64,000 bases of DNA from Methanobacterium veterum (lineage in GTDB: Archaea; Methanobacteriota; Methanobacteria; Methanobacteriales; Methanobacteriaceae), in NCBI RefSeq assembly GCF_000745485.1, contig NZ_KN050694.1, positions 407,470 to 471,469 on the forward strand, read 5' to 3'. Positions 33,262 to 43,324 of this stretch are shown here, in pieces; positions within the stretch are counted from its first letter, which is position 1; each line of letters begins with the position of its first letter. The notes beneath the pieces were generated by a model that was given only the letters and a program-made list of their open reading frames with translations, was not told the origin of the DNA and searched no databases. The position numbers were made by a program, and so were the translations under genes.

Positions 33262-35106
33262 ATGTGTGGAATATGTGGAATATATGGACTAGAAGACTCT
33301 AAAATAATTAAAAAAATGTGTAATAGTTTGATTCATAGGGGTCCTGATGATCACGGCTACTTTTTAGATGATAATATCTCATTGGGACATCGTAGACTGA
33401 GCATTATCGATCTTGAAACTGGCCACCAACCCATACATAATGAAAACGAAGATATATGGGTGATATTAAATGGAGAAATCTATAATTATCTTGAATTAAA
33501 AGAAAACTTAAATTCAAGACATGAATTCTATACAAATTCTGATACTGAACTTCTTGTTCATTTATATGAAGAATACGGGGAAAATTTAGTAAAAAAGATA
33601 AATGGAATGTTTGCATTTGCTATCTGGGATAAAAACAACAAAAAATTAGTATTAGCCAGAGATCCAGTGGGGAAAAAGCCGTTATACTATTACAATAATG
33701 ATGGAAAACTCTTTTTTGCATCTGAAATTAAAGGAATTTTAAACGCAAATATCAAAAAACGAATTAATCAAAGAGCTTTATCCAGTTTTTTATGTTATCA
33801 GTACACTGTTGGAACTAATACCCTATTTGAAGGCGTTAAAAAGCTGCCAGCCGGACATATTTTAACTATTAATGATAATGAATTGAAGATCAGGAGATAC
33901 TGGAATTTTTTTGAAGAAATTAGCTGCGAAGATGAAGCAGAAATAATTCAAAAATTAAGAAATTTACTCCAAAATTCAGCCGAATATAGAGTAATATCCG
34001 ATGTTCCAGTAGGTGCTTTTTTATCAGGAGGGTTAGATTCAAGTACTACTACCGCGTTAACTCGACCGTTAATTGATTATGATTTCCACACATTTTCAAT
34101 AGGATTTGAGTCTTTTTCTGAGTTAGAATATGCCAAAATAGTTTCGGACCATTTAGATACCATACATCATGAAATCACCCTCACATCTGAAATGGTGGAA
34201 AAGAATATTGATAAAATTACATGGTACAATGATGAACCGCTTGGTGATGCTGCGATTATAAATAATTATTTTTTAGCATCTCTAGCTAAAGATTACGTCA
34301 AAGTAATTATTGCTGGAGAGGCAGGAGACGAACTATTTGCAGGATATCCAAATTACAGGACCAATCTTAAACTGCATTCCTTATTAAATAATCCCCTTGT
34401 ACAAAAACTAGCAGTTACCCTCATTAATAATCTCCCTGATAAAGGAAACATTTACAGAAGCCCTATTGAAAAATATTTAACAAATATTGCCTTAAATTTT
34501 GCAAAATGGCCATTAGAAGGCTCGCATATGCATACTACCAGAGTTATGACTAATGAAGAGCTTAACTGGCTAACAAATTTAAAAGCAAAAAATATTGAAA
34601 ATCAAGCATTTATACCATGCAATGTGAAAAATCCGCTAAATAAAATGCTTGCTGTAGATTGTAAGAACTTATTGCCAGAAAAATTTTTGATGAAAGCAGA
34701 TAAAGCTACAATGGCAAATTCACTTGAAGAAAGGTTACCTCTTATGGATAAAAACATATTTCAGTATGCTTTTTCAATACCTCCCAACCTAAAGTTACAA
34801 AATGGAAATGAAAAGTATATCCTTAAACAGGCAGTCAAGGACTTATTGCCATCCATAATTATTAAAAGAAAAAAACAAGGTTTTGGAACACCATTAAAGA
34901 ACTGGATAATGGAAGATAAACTAAAAGATAAAATTTTAGGGACATTCTATGAAAATAAGCTTGTAAACAATCTTTTTAAAAAAGAAAAAATCGAAAAAAT
35001 TGCTAAAAATCTGAAAAATGGCAACACTTATCGTATAGGAATTATATGGAGCATATTTACTTTGGGATTGTGGTATGATGTGTACTTTGAAGAAAAATTG
35101 GGATAA
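33262..35106 (+). CDS. asnB: AsnB-type glutamine amidotransferase (asparagine synthase family)
   Basis: 614 residues. The N-terminal class II glutaminase has nucleophile Cys2 (MCGICGIYG), RGPDDHG and NGEIYN. The C-terminal synthetase domain has the ATP loop FLSGGLDSS (253-261) and IIAGEAGDELFAGY. Members of this family either make asparagine or amidate sugar uronates in surface polysaccharide loci. Its place between a flippase and methyltransferase, with a UDP-sugar dehydrogenase nearby, favours uronamide formation; this is inference. It overlaps the next gene by 32 bases. Confidence 0.9.
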   Translation: MCGICGIYGLEDSKIIKKMCNSLIHRGPDDHGYFLDDNISLGHRRLSIIDLETGHQPIHNENEDIWVILNGEIYNYLELKENLNSRHEFYTNSDTELLVHLYEEYGENLVKKINGMFAFAIWDKNNKKLVLARDPVGKKPLYYYNNDGKLFFASEIKGILNANIKKRINQRALSSFLCYQYTVGTNTLFEGVKKLPAGHILTINDNELKIRRYWNFFEEISCEDEAEIIQKLRNLLQNSAEYRVISDVPVGAFLSGGLDSSTTTALTRPLIDYDFHTFSIGFESFSELEYAKIVSDHLDTIHHEITLTSEMVEKNIDKITWYNDEPLGDAAIINNYFLASLAKDYVKVIIAGEAGDELFAGYPNYRTNLKLHSLLNNPLVQKLAVTLINNLPDKGNIYRSPIEKYLTNIALNFAKWPLEGSHMHTTRVMTNEELNWLTNLKAKNIENQAFIPCNVKNPLNKMLAVDCKNLLPEKFLMKADKATMANSLEERLPLMDKNIFQYAFSIPPNLKLQNGNEKYILKQAVKDLLPSIIIKRKKQGFGTPLKNWIMEDKLKDKILGTFYENKLVNNLFKKEKIEKIAKNLKNGNTYRIGIIWSIFTLGLWYDVYFEEKLG

Positions 35107-35716
35107 AAAAGATACATTAGATTTCTGGGAAAAGAATGAAGCTGATTATGCAGGCGATATATCTGCCCCAGAAATATTAAAAATGTCAAAAAGATATATT
35201 GGAAATAAAGTCCTAGATATAGGAGCTGGTTCAGGCGCTCTAATTAATCTAATTCCTAACTCCATAGGTTTAGATATTGCACCTAAACAGCCAGACATAA
35301 TAAAAGGGGATATTACAAATATACCATTTGAAGATCAATCGTTTGACACTATTTTTGCCACAGAAATTCTAGAACATCTTGATAACAACACGTTAAACAA
35401 AGGCATAACCGAAATTAATAGAATTCTAAAGAAAGGAGGACATTTAATCGTAACAGTCCCCTACAATGAAAATTTAAGCCAGAATACAGTTTCATGTCCT
35501 GATTGTGGGACTAAATTTCATAGATGGGGACACCTTCAAATTTTTGATGAAAATAATATTACACAACTGCTAAAAGATGATTTTAAAGTAATCAAGATTA
35601 AAAAACTGCCCATAGGTTTTAATGCTAATTATAAGGTTTTAAAACATTTTAGATGGATAATTGAGAGATTTGGTTTCCTGAAGGATCAGAATTTATTTCT
35701 GGTGGCAAAAAAATGA
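35075..35716 (+). CDS. Class I SAM-dependent methyltransferase
   Basis: 213 residues. SAM loop KVLDIGAGSGALINLIP, then GDITNIPFEDQSFDTIFATEILEHL and the strand GGHLIVTVPY. A pair of cysteines (SCPDCGTKFHRWGHL) is seen in family members acting in glycan loci. It starts inside the end of asnB (ATG 35075 or 35078) and ends overlapping the next ATG by 4 bases. Probable tailoring of a sugar or lipid-linked glycan. Confidence 0.88.
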   Translation: MMCTLKKNWDKKDTLDFWEKNEADYAGDISAPEILKMSKRYIGNKVLDIGAGSGALINLIPNSIGLDIAPKQPDIIKGDITNIPFEDQSFDTIFATEILEHLDNNTLNKGITEINRILKKGGHLIVTVPYNENLSQNTVSCPDCGTKFHRWGHLQIFDENNITQLLKDDFKVIKIKKLPIGFNANYKVLKHFRWIIERFGFLKDQNLFLVAKK

Positions 35717-36798
35717 AAATTGCCATTTTAGTTTCCGGATTTCCGCCAGATCGAGTAGGGGGAATGGAAATTGCAACTTACAACATTGCAAAACATCTGG
35801 CCAATAACGGGCATTCCATTCATATTATAACTTCTTCTTACAGTAATTCTTCAGATGAAAATGAATTCGTAGTTCATCCTGTAAACATGATAGGAACTAA
35901 AATTATTGGACCTTTTTTTGACCAGAGAAAAATTTTACCAGTTGTTAAAAAGATAGATCCCGAGATAATACACGCTCAGGGAATCTCAACAAGTGGAATA
36001 TCTGCTTTTACTGCATATCTTATAAAAAAATCACTTAAAATACCTTATGTGGTATATGGTCGCGGCAGTGATATATACCCATTTAAAGCCGAAAAAATTC
36101 TAGTTAAAGCTATTCTCAACAATGCAGATTCAGTAATAGCATTGACAGAGCATATGAAAAAAGAAATACAAAAAATCAGTAACAAAGAAGTTTTAGTAAT
36201 CCCAAATGGTATCGACATGAATCAGTTTAACGATTCAACCCTAAAATATACGGAATTGTTAAAAGAAAAAACAATAATATTTATAGGAAATCTGAGGCCT
36301 GAGAAAGGGTTAAGTTATTTAATAGAAGCTATGATGCACATAACTAAAAAAGACATGAATACTCAGCTGTTAATTGTCGGTGAAGGTCCTCAAAGGGAAA
36401 ATTTAGAAAAATTAGTAAATAAATTAAATATAAATAATAGGGTTACATTTTCAGGAAAGGTAACTACAGACAAAGTTCCTGTTTACCTCAAAAATTCAGA
36501 TATATTTGTTCTTCCCAGTTTACAGGAAGGCTTTCCTAACGTTTTACTGGAAGCAATGGCTTCAGGGCTGCCAGTCGTTGCAACGGAAGTATGTGGAATA
36601 AACGAAATAATTGAAGATGGTAAAAATGGATTTCTTGTAAAGCCCCAAAGTTCTAAAGAGATTGCAGAAAAAACATTGTTGCTTTTAAACGACCATAATC
36701 TAAGAAAATGGATTTCTAAACAAAACATAAAAAAAGCATCTAAATACAGCTGGCAAAGGACGGTCAAAATGTTAGAAAATGCATATACTAATGCTTAA
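35713..36798 (+). CDS. GT4 family glycosyltransferase
   Basis: 361 residues, GT-B fold. N-terminal KIAILVSGFPPDRVGGMEIATYNIA, then a donor domain with FIGNLRPEKGLSYLIEAM and the E-x7-E motif in QEGFPNVLLEAMASGLPVVAT. ATG overlaps the methyltransferase stop codon. The 3' end overlaps the convergent GT4 gene by 4 bases (shared TTAA holding both stop codons). Part of the flippase-asnB-methyltransferase run of cluster B. Confidence 0.92.
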   Translation: MKIAILVSGFPPDRVGGMEIATYNIAKHLANNGHSIHIITSSYSNSSDENEFVVHPVNMIGTKIIGPFFDQRKILPVVKKIDPEIIHAQGISTSGISAFTAYLIKKSLKIPYVVYGRGSDIYPFKAEKILVKAILNNADSVIALTEHMKKEIQKISNKEVLVIPNGIDMNQFNDSTLKYTELLKEKTIIFIGNLRPEKGLSYLIEAMMHITKKDMNTQLLIVGEGPQRENLEKLVNKLNINNRVTFSGKVTTDKVPVYLKNSDIFVLPSLQEGFPNVLLEAMASGLPVVATEVCGINEIIEDGKNGFLVKPQSSKEIAEKTLLLLNDHNLRKWISKQNIKKASKYSWQRTVKMLENAYTNA

Positions 36799-37937
36799 TG
36801 GATTTTTAAAAATTTTATAGCTTGATTAAATCCATTCACCATCTTTTCATAGGTAAATTCTTTTTCTACTTTCACTCTGGAACTTTTACCCATCTTTTCC
36901 ATTAAATGATCATCAGATAACAATTTTAACATAGACCTATATAATGCGTTTTCATCTTTTTCAGGTATAACATAACCATTTACATCATTTTCAATCATTT
37001 CAAAGGCACAGCCAACAGCATCTGTGGATATTACCGGTGTCTTAAATGTCATCGCTTCATTTACAACCAGTGCCCATGCTTCTGCAAAACCACGGTCTAT
37101 TACAGACGGCATTACAAAAAGGTCAGCCAGTAAGTAATATGGACCTAAATCTTCATTTTTAACAAAGCCCAAAAAGTAAGTGTCATTATCTACGTTTAAG
37201 TTTCTGCATAAATTAATAAGTTTACCTTCGTATTCTCCTTTTCCTATAATCAACAAGCTAACATTATCAACTTTAGATTTAAGTTTAGCAAATGCTTTTA
37301 TCAAATAATGAATACCTTTTAATTTTCTTAACTGTCCCACATAAAGAATTATTTTTTGATTTTGCCACCTATATCTTAATTTTTCCATTTTTAAGTTATC
37401 TGATGCTTTTATAGTTAAATTAGTGGCATTTGGAAGGATAAATACTTTTTGGGGCGGGGCTCCTAATGAAATCATGTGTTCCCCATGTCTTTTGCCAGGT
37501 ACCATTAATACATCACAATTATGTATTATATAGTTTAAAAATGGCGAAACCATTTTTCTTAAGGGATGCATGGGCCATCCCCACTCTTCACTCCAAAATA
37601 TAGTTTTTTTACCCTTTAACTTCCCAATAAAGAAACATAGAAAATTTATAACTAACGCTGAAGGAGGTATATAATCTATACTACCTACAACAATATCAAA
37701 ATCATTAGTTAACAATATAAAGAGTAATCTTAAAGCATTTTCCATAGGAAATCGATTATCCAAGATTTTATAGTCTGAATTTTTCAATTCCCTGATTTCA
37801 GGTATAGCCATTCCTCTTCTCTTGAAAGACCTTTGGAACTGCGTAAAAATAAATTTAATATCATATCTTTCACTTAATTCTTTAAAAAATGGCATTCTAT
37901 ATGGCATAGCAGTGTTATGGACAAAAATAATCTTCAT
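36795..37937 (-). CDS. GT4 family glycosyltransferase
   Basis: 380 residues from ATG 37937, chosen because GGGAG stands 7 bases upstream and homologues begin KIIFVHNTAMPYRMPFFKEL. A longer frame reaching 38015 would overlap the upstream gene. The donor domain has YVGQLRKLKGIHYLIKAF and the E-x7-E-like RGFAEAWALVVNEAMTFKTP. Start lies 1 base after the DUF2206 stop, so both are on one transcript. Confidence 0.9.
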   Translation of the reverse strand: MKIIFVHNTAMPYRMPFFKELSERYDIKFIFTQFQRSFKRRGMAIPEIRELKNSDYKILDNRFPMENALRLLFILLTNDFDIVVGSIDYIPPSALVINFLCFFIGKLKGKKTIFWSEEWGWPMHPLRKMVSPFLNYIIHNCDVLMVPGKRHGEHMISLGAPPQKVFILPNATNLTIKASDNLKMEKLRYRWQNQKIILYVGQLRKLKGIHYLIKAFAKLKSKVDNVSLLIIGKGEYEGKLINLCRNLNVDNDTYFLGFVKNEDLGPYYLLADLFVMPSVIDRGFAEAWALVVNEAMTFKTPVISTDAVGCAFEMIENDVNGYVIPEKDENALYRSMLKLLSDDHLMEKMGKSSRVKVEKEFTYEKMVNGFNQAIKFLKIH

Positions 37938-37938
37938 T

Positions 37939-40104
37939 TTATTCTCCCCTGTGATAATAAATATCCGAGAAGCCATTATCATAAATTTTTTCTGAGTTTT
38001 TAAATAAGTAGCCATATATGCCTAAATTTCCCTGCTCTAATTTATTGAAGGACCTGTAATATATTTCATTTTTTTCAGTATTATAATTCCATAAATAGAC
38101 ATAATATTCCTGATTCGGGATTAATGAAGCATTTATAGAATCAAAAGTAAAACTAAAATAGTGAACATTATATAAATATCCCCAACTGAGTCTCTTTGTC
38201 CCAAAATAATCTGAATAAATCTTATAAGGTGCATAAATTGAAGTGTTAGTTGAATATACTTCACTGCGTTCTTTATTTTCATTAAATAACCATCTTGCAG
38301 AACTTACTTCAGAATCATGGATATAAAACTCATTATATCTATCCCCATTATTGTTTAAATCTACAGATGTATGAATTCCAAGTAGTTGATCCGTTACAAA
38401 TGTAACATTGAATAACTGCAGTAGCAATAATGGTAAAATTAAATAAGAAACATGTTTTAACTTAATTTTTTTGGCAGTAGCTATCAATCCAATAACCAGA
38501 AAAGGCGCTATAATAACTGTAACCTGCAAAAATAGTCTGGCATTACCATATTTAGAATTTATATATGGTAGCACTGCAAAAGATACTATTAAAGCTATAC
38601 ATACAATTCCTAAAATAGTAAATTCACTGTCTAATTTTTTTCTACACTTAAAAAAAGAATAAATGGCACCTAATGCAATGAAAATAAATGTTAAATCGTA
38701 GGTGTATATCCTTATCATTTCCGCTATGTTTGATATGCCCTGTCCCATAGTAATAAGTACAGACTGATCTCTAGCTTCGATATCAAAGAAATTAATTAAG
38801 TTCTTAAAAGTGTCATTGATAACCACAATCGTGCTGTTAAAACTGGCATTTAATTGGCTGTACCAGAAGAATATGAAAACAAACATTAAAATAATTAAAG
38901 TTAAGCTCAAATTTGTTTTTATATCCCTAAATAATCCAAATTTAACATAATTAAATAAAAAAAGTATTGAAAATAAAATTAAAAATATATAAGCTGATGT
39001 ATAATGAGAAACTACAACTCCAAACATCAACAATATAAAAATGATCTTCCCATTGTTTCTATTAACTAATTCTTTTTCTAAAAATATCATTAATGCTAAA
39101 GAAAACAAAACCATTGCAATGATCTGCCTCATCATACTCTGGCTTTCGTCAATAAAGGGCAGCTGAAAAACAAAATATAAAGCTGCAAAAAACGCATATT
39201 GATTGTTTAAATACTTTTTTGAAATAGAAAATACTGCAAGGGGAGTTATAGAAAACAGCAAAGGATAAACAAGTTTGAAGATATAAGGGCTGTTAATGTT
39301 CAATAATACGCCATAGATAGTTGGTAAAAGAGAGGAACTTAAACAAGCTGTAAGAACCGACCTATAGTTTGCAATATTCCAGGATAAGTTTTTTAAAACC
39401 ATTTGAAAAGCAAAATATTCACTGTAAACATCCCTTCCCAGTATATAATTAGAAGTTAAGCTATGGACAAACAGTAGAGAAATACTAATCATTAAAAGAG
39501 CTATAGGATAAGTATTTCCAGATATATTATTTTTTAAATATGCTAAAATCATGATATAAGCTGCAATAAGAAATATTAAAAATAACAGCAGTAAATTGCT
39601 TCCAAAATGGCCCATAACATAAGTCCCCAGCACGGCTAAAAAAGGGAAGATCAATGGAAGAAGTACAGTAAATTTGTAGCTGTTGTTAAAATTTAGTTCT
39701 AAATTAACGGCAAATGATTCTTTATTTATTTTATAACCTGCAATTAACATTATTAACACAATAATTGATAATGAGAGTGTTAAATGTATAGTCGATAAAG
39801 GTTTTTGGATACCTACAGCTAAATAAGCCATATTTATAAGGACACCCGCAAAAATTAAAAAGCAAATGCTCAATCCAACTGATAACAAAAATTTCTTTAA
39901 AAAATTTAAGTTATTGACTTGAAGAATATACAGTATTGATAGACCTGGAATTATAGAAAAGCATAAAAATGCGAGTATTTGCCTTAATATTGTTATATCT
40001 ATACTTGAGTAAAGAAAAAATTTATCAGAAAAGATGAGGATATTTGTTAATATTACAACTGATATTAAATAATAAAACCATCTATTTGGTGGTATTTTTA
40101 ACAT
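37939..40104 (-). CDS. DUF2206-type polytopic membrane protein, possible GT-C glycosyltransferase
   Basis: 721 residues with about 13-16 membrane segments and a soluble C-terminal extracytoplasmic tail of about 130 residues. A conserved loop SNYILGRDVYSEY places Asp225 and Glu229 after the early membrane helices. The paralogue at 55999-58194 has SNYIWGWDIMGEY with the same two residues at the same numbers. Acidic residues in such a loop are typical of GT-C enzymes using polyprenyl-phosphate sugars. That function is inferred, not established for DUF2206. It sits within a GT4 run. Confidence 0.85.
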   Translation of the reverse strand: MLKIPPNRWFYYLISVVILTNILIFSDKFFLYSSIDITILRQILAFLCFSIIPGLSILYILQVNNLNFLKKFLLSVGLSICFLIFAGVLINMAYLAVGIQKPLSTIHLTLSLSIIVLIMLIAGYKINKESFAVNLELNFNNSYKFTVLLPLIFPFLAVLGTYVMGHFGSNLLLLFLIFLIAAYIMILAYLKNNISGNTYPIALLMISISLLFVHSLTSNYILGRDVYSEYFAFQMVLKNLSWNIANYRSVLTACLSSSLLPTIYGVLLNINSPYIFKLVYPLLFSITPLAVFSISKKYLNNQYAFFAALYFVFQLPFIDESQSMMRQIIAMVLFSLALMIFLEKELVNRNNGKIIFILLMFGVVVSHYTSAYIFLILFSILFLFNYVKFGLFRDIKTNLSLTLIILMFVFIFFWYSQLNASFNSTIVVINDTFKNLINFFDIEARDQSVLITMGQGISNIAEMIRIYTYDLTFIFIALGAIYSFFKCRKKLDSEFTILGIVCIALIVSFAVLPYINSKYGNARLFLQVTVIIAPFLVIGLIATAKKIKLKHVSYLILPLLLLQLFNVTFVTDQLLGIHTSVDLNNNGDRYNEFYIHDSEVSSARWLFNENKERSEVYSTNTSIYAPYKIYSDYFGTKRLSWGYLYNVHYFSFTFDSINASLIPNQEYYVYLWNYNTEKNEIYYRSFNKLEQGNLGIYGYLFKNSEKIYDNGFSDIYYHRGE

Positions 40105-40105
40105 T

Positions 40106-41248
40106 TTAACCCTCCAAAGCCAGTTTAAACCTTTCTAAAGCTGTCTTAAAACTGTATTTATCTTCAATTAATTTTCTTGAATTTAGCACTATTTTATTTA
40201 TATCCTGAAAATTTAGTGCTCTAATAATATTTTTTTCAATACAGTCTGGGGAATTGTCTTGCATAATAAATCCCGTCTTTTCATCAGTTACAACATCTAA
40301 AACTCCCCCAACAGGAGTTATAATAACAGGAGTGCCGCAGGCCATAGCTTCAAGCATTATATTTGGCAGTCCCTCTATATACGACGGGATAACTAATAAT
40401 TTAAGTTCATTTAAATATTCAGGTAAATCTTCATGGGATATCCATCCACTAAATTTCACTTTATCCAGATTATTATCAGCAACAAAATTAACTACTTCAC
40501 TTTTAAGCGGACCATCCCCACCTATAAAGAAATTCAAGTCTTTATAATCATCAGAAATGTACTTCACTGCCTTCAAAAAATTAATTATTCCTTTTTCACT
40601 GCTTAAACGGCCTATATAACCAATCAGATCATTACGTTGATCATATTTTTTTTGAATTCTAAAACGCGCCGTATCAACAAAAATAGGGTTATTTAATATA
40701 ATTTTATCTGTTTTAATATCTAAATGCAAATTTTCTGCTATTTTAGGAGAATTTAACACTATTTTATCTGATAAATAGAAATTCATTCCTTCAAATAATT
40801 TATAGAATATATAAAAAAGATTTCCCAATACTTTGGAATTTTTTCCATGAGCATTTTTAACGCCAGCAGGAGCAGAGGTTTGCGGTAAAAAAATTATTTC
40901 TTTTTTAAGTAATTTAGACATAAACGCGGATAAAATTGGTTCCCCTGCCAGAAATATAACTAAATCATATTCATTTCTATCTTTTAGAAGCATTATAACA
41001 GTTTTTATTTCGGCCAGAATGTGCTGTATTAAAAAATTAAATACGTTTTTTCCTGGTTTAAAACAACCACAATATCTTATTTCAACATTTTTATCACATT
41101 TTGGGCAGTAAACACTTCCTAAAATTACATATAATCTGTTAAAGATAGAAGAAAATATACAGATATACTTATCCATAACTATATAATAATTAGGATACCT
41201 TGAAAGAAAGGGATAAGTGATTAAAAATACATGTAGTTTATTTTCCAT
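40106..41248 (-). CDS. GT4 family glycosyltransferase
   Basis: 380 residues. The N-terminal domain carries a small cysteine group (YCPKCDKNVEIRYCGC, about 45-60) that could bind zinc, unusual in GT4 enzymes. The donor domain has YIGRLSSEKGIINFLKAV, FIGGDGPL and the E-x7-E motif in IEGLPNIMLEAMACGTPV. It ends 1 base before the DUF2206 start and begins 16 bases after the methyltransferase end. Same transcript as its neighbours. Confidence 0.9.
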   Translation of the reverse strand: MENKLHVFLITYPFLSRYPNYYIVMDKYICIFSSIFNRLYVILGSVYCPKCDKNVEIRYCGCFKPGKNVFNFLIQHILAEIKTVIMLLKDRNEYDLVIFLAGEPILSAFMSKLLKKEIIFLPQTSAPAGVKNAHGKNSKVLGNLFYIFYKLFEGMNFYLSDKIVLNSPKIAENLHLDIKTDKIILNNPIFVDTARFRIQKKYDQRNDLIGYIGRLSSEKGIINFLKAVKYISDDYKDLNFFIGGDGPLKSEVVNFVADNNLDKVKFSGWISHEDLPEYLNELKLLVIPSYIEGLPNIMLEAMACGTPVIITPVGGVLDVVTDEKTGFIMQDNSPDCIEKNIIRALNFQDINKIVLNSRKLIEDKYSFKTALERFKLALEG

Positions 41249-41264
41249 TTATCCACCACTCATC

Positions 41265-41846
41265 TCAGGTTATTCCACAGAGTATTGATAAAACTCCAAA
41301 TTTAATAGCTTTAGAATGTATAATTCCTGGTTTTAATCTTTCATGAATATTTATCCATTCAGAATCTGCCCTTTTGTATTCCTTTGGAGGTTTAAGGACA
41401 AACTGCATTATTTGAGAATATAATTCAATTCTAGGAACCAACGTTAGGATATACGCATTACTAACTCTAAATAACTCCCTCAAAACAGGTTCAGGGTCTT
41501 CAAAATGTTCCAAAAGCCCATCTGAATAAACCAGATCAAAATAATTATCTTCAAATGATAGGCCTTCCAAGATATCTGCCTTACATGTTTTTACTCCTTT
41601 TTTTCCAGTGATTTCAAGAGCTTCATCACTTAGATCAATTCCAATAACATCATATCCTTCATTTGTCCAAAATGAAGCTAATTTACCAGTTCCACATCCC
41701 GCATCCAGTATTTTAGCATCTTTAGGTATATCTAAAGAGCGGAAGTATCTTTTAAGGTTTATATATGTGGGTGTATACTCAGTTAATTTTAGAAAAGACC
41801 TTTTTTTACTCCAGTAGTTACTCCATACCTGATTTTGATTTTTCAT
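41265..41846 (-). CDS. Class I SAM-dependent methyltransferase
   Basis: 193 residues. SAM motif AKILDAGCGTGKLASFW, IGIDLSDEALEI, and FDLVYSDGLLEHFEDPE. It is shorter than many relatives, and the C-terminus (SILCGIT) looks abrupt, but no downstream in-frame continuation suggests a frameshift. The start overlaps the radical SAM gene by 29 bases. Likely glycan or lipid tailoring with its neighbours. Confidence 0.85.
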   Translation of the reverse strand: MKNQNQVWSNYWSKKRSFLKLTEYTPTYINLKRYFRSLDIPKDAKILDAGCGTGKLASFWTNEGYDVIGIDLSDEALEITGKKGVKTCKADILEGLSFEDNYFDLVYSDGLLEHFEDPEPVLRELFRVSNAYILTLVPRIELYSQIMQFVLKPPKEYKRADSEWINIHERLKPGIIHSKAIKFGVLSILCGIT

Positions 41847-43320
41847 CTTTATTTTCCCCCATATTTATATATTCAAGGAATATCTTAGCCGATTTGACCA
41901 TAGTTTTTAACTCATGGAATCCATTTTTCCTTAAAATAGTTCTTAAAGCGGTAGGTATATAAAAAAAGCTTAAATAATACTCTTTGAGAGCTTTATTCAC
42001 ATAAAATTCGATATCTTCTTTAGTAAATTCAGGATATGATATGATACATTTTTGAAATCCATTTTCATCAATTGAATCGTTTAAATCATCTATAAGGCAG
42101 TATTGATTGTCTAAAACCCAATCATAAAATTCAGTTCCGGGTATGGGGGTGGCCACTGCAAACTGTACCATGTTTGGCTGCATTTTCTTTACAAAATTTA
42201 TAGTTTTTTCTGCTGTCTCCTTAGTTTCTCCAGGTAAGCCAAAAATAAAGTCTGCAAGTACAAGAAGCCCTGCCTTTCTAGCAGATCTCATAAAAATTAG
42301 AGATTCTTCTGTATTTATTCCTTTCTTTATATTTTTCAATATCCTGTTATCTCCGGACTCAAAACCGACATCTAAAAGTCTGCAACCTGAATTTTTCATC
42401 ATTTTCATTGTTTTATAGTCAAGATTTACCCGGGAATTACATGACCATGTAATGTCAAGTCCTCGATTTTTCATCTCCTGGCAAAATTCATAAATCCTAC
42501 TTTTTTTAATAGTAAATGTATCATCTTCAATAAAAACTTCCCTTACATCTGGTAATTCCTTAATTATAAATTCAAATTCATCAACTATATTTTCTACACT
42601 TCTAACCCTATAATCTCTACCCATTAATGTTTTTGGCCATGAGCAAAACGTGCATTGATTAGGACAACCTCTACCTGTGAAAATTTGAACCATAGGATAC
42701 AGGGTATGGGTTAAGAAATAGTCCTTGATACCTGTATGATCTTTGTAAACCTTAGAAACAAAAGGGAGCTTATCAAGTTCTTCAGAAGTTATAAAAGGTC
42801 TAATGGGTGTGTTAATTATATTACCTTCATTATTGTAGGCAATTCCCTTAACTTCCCCTAGATTATTACCATTTTCAATACAATCAACTATATTCCTCAG
42901 TGTAAAATCATATTCAAACTTAGCTACTATATCTATCCCTTTTTTTAGAATTTCATCTGGAAACTGGGAAGCTGGAGGTCCAACCAGTATAGTTTTTGAA
43001 CCTGTTAGTTCTTTCAATTCATTTGCAACTGATATATCATTTCTTAAACTGGCAAAATTTGAATCAATAACTATTATTTCTGGTTTAAATCTTTTAATAT
43101 CCTTCAAAACCGCATTGTAATTCCAGTCTTGAGCAGGGGCATCCACTAATCTAACATTATGATTCTCTTTTTCCAGCAAACCAGCAGCATAAGCTAACCA
43201 TATAGGATACCAGTAAGTTCCCCCTCTTGTTACACCTCCTTGCCATCGTGTGCATCTAAAAAACTTTTTTATTTCTTGACCGTTTAATGAAAAAGGCGGG
43301 TTTAACAAATAGATATTCAT
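41818..43320 (-). CDS. B12-binding radical SAM protein
   Basis: 500 residues. The N-terminal cobalamin-binding domain starts MNIYLLNPPFSLNG and runs to about residue 150. The radical SAM barrel has GRGCPNQCTFCSW (Cys219, 223, 226 for the 4Fe-4S cluster). The last about 100 residues are helical. Class B radical SAM enzymes methylate unactivated carbons or rearrange substrates. The surrounding glycosyltransferases suggest a sugar or lipid carrier substrate, which is inference. Overlaps the methyltransferase by 29 bases and follows the membrane GT2 gene by 4 bases. Confidence 0.92.
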   Translation of the reverse strand: MNIYLLNPPFSLNGQEIKKFFRCTRWQGGVTRGGTYWYPIWLAYAAGLLEKENHNVRLVDAPAQDWNYNAVLKDIKRFKPEIIVIDSNFASLRNDISVANELKELTGSKTILVGPPASQFPDEILKKGIDIVAKFEYDFTLRNIVDCIENGNNLGEVKGIAYNNEGNIINTPIRPFITSEELDKLPFVSKVYKDHTGIKDYFLTHTLYPMVQIFTGRGCPNQCTFCSWPKTLMGRDYRVRSVENIVDEFEFIIKELPDVREVFIEDDTFTIKKSRIYEFCQEMKNRGLDITWSCNSRVNLDYKTMKMMKNSGCRLLDVGFESGDNRILKNIKKGINTEESLIFMRSARKAGLLVLADFIFGLPGETKETAEKTINFVKKMQPNMVQFAVATPIPGTEFYDWVLDNQYCLIDDLNDSIDENGFQKCIISYPEFTKEDIEFYVNKALKEYYLSFFYIPTALRTILRKNGFHELKTMVKSAKIFLEYINMGENKDEKSKSGME

Positions 43321-43324
43321 TTAA

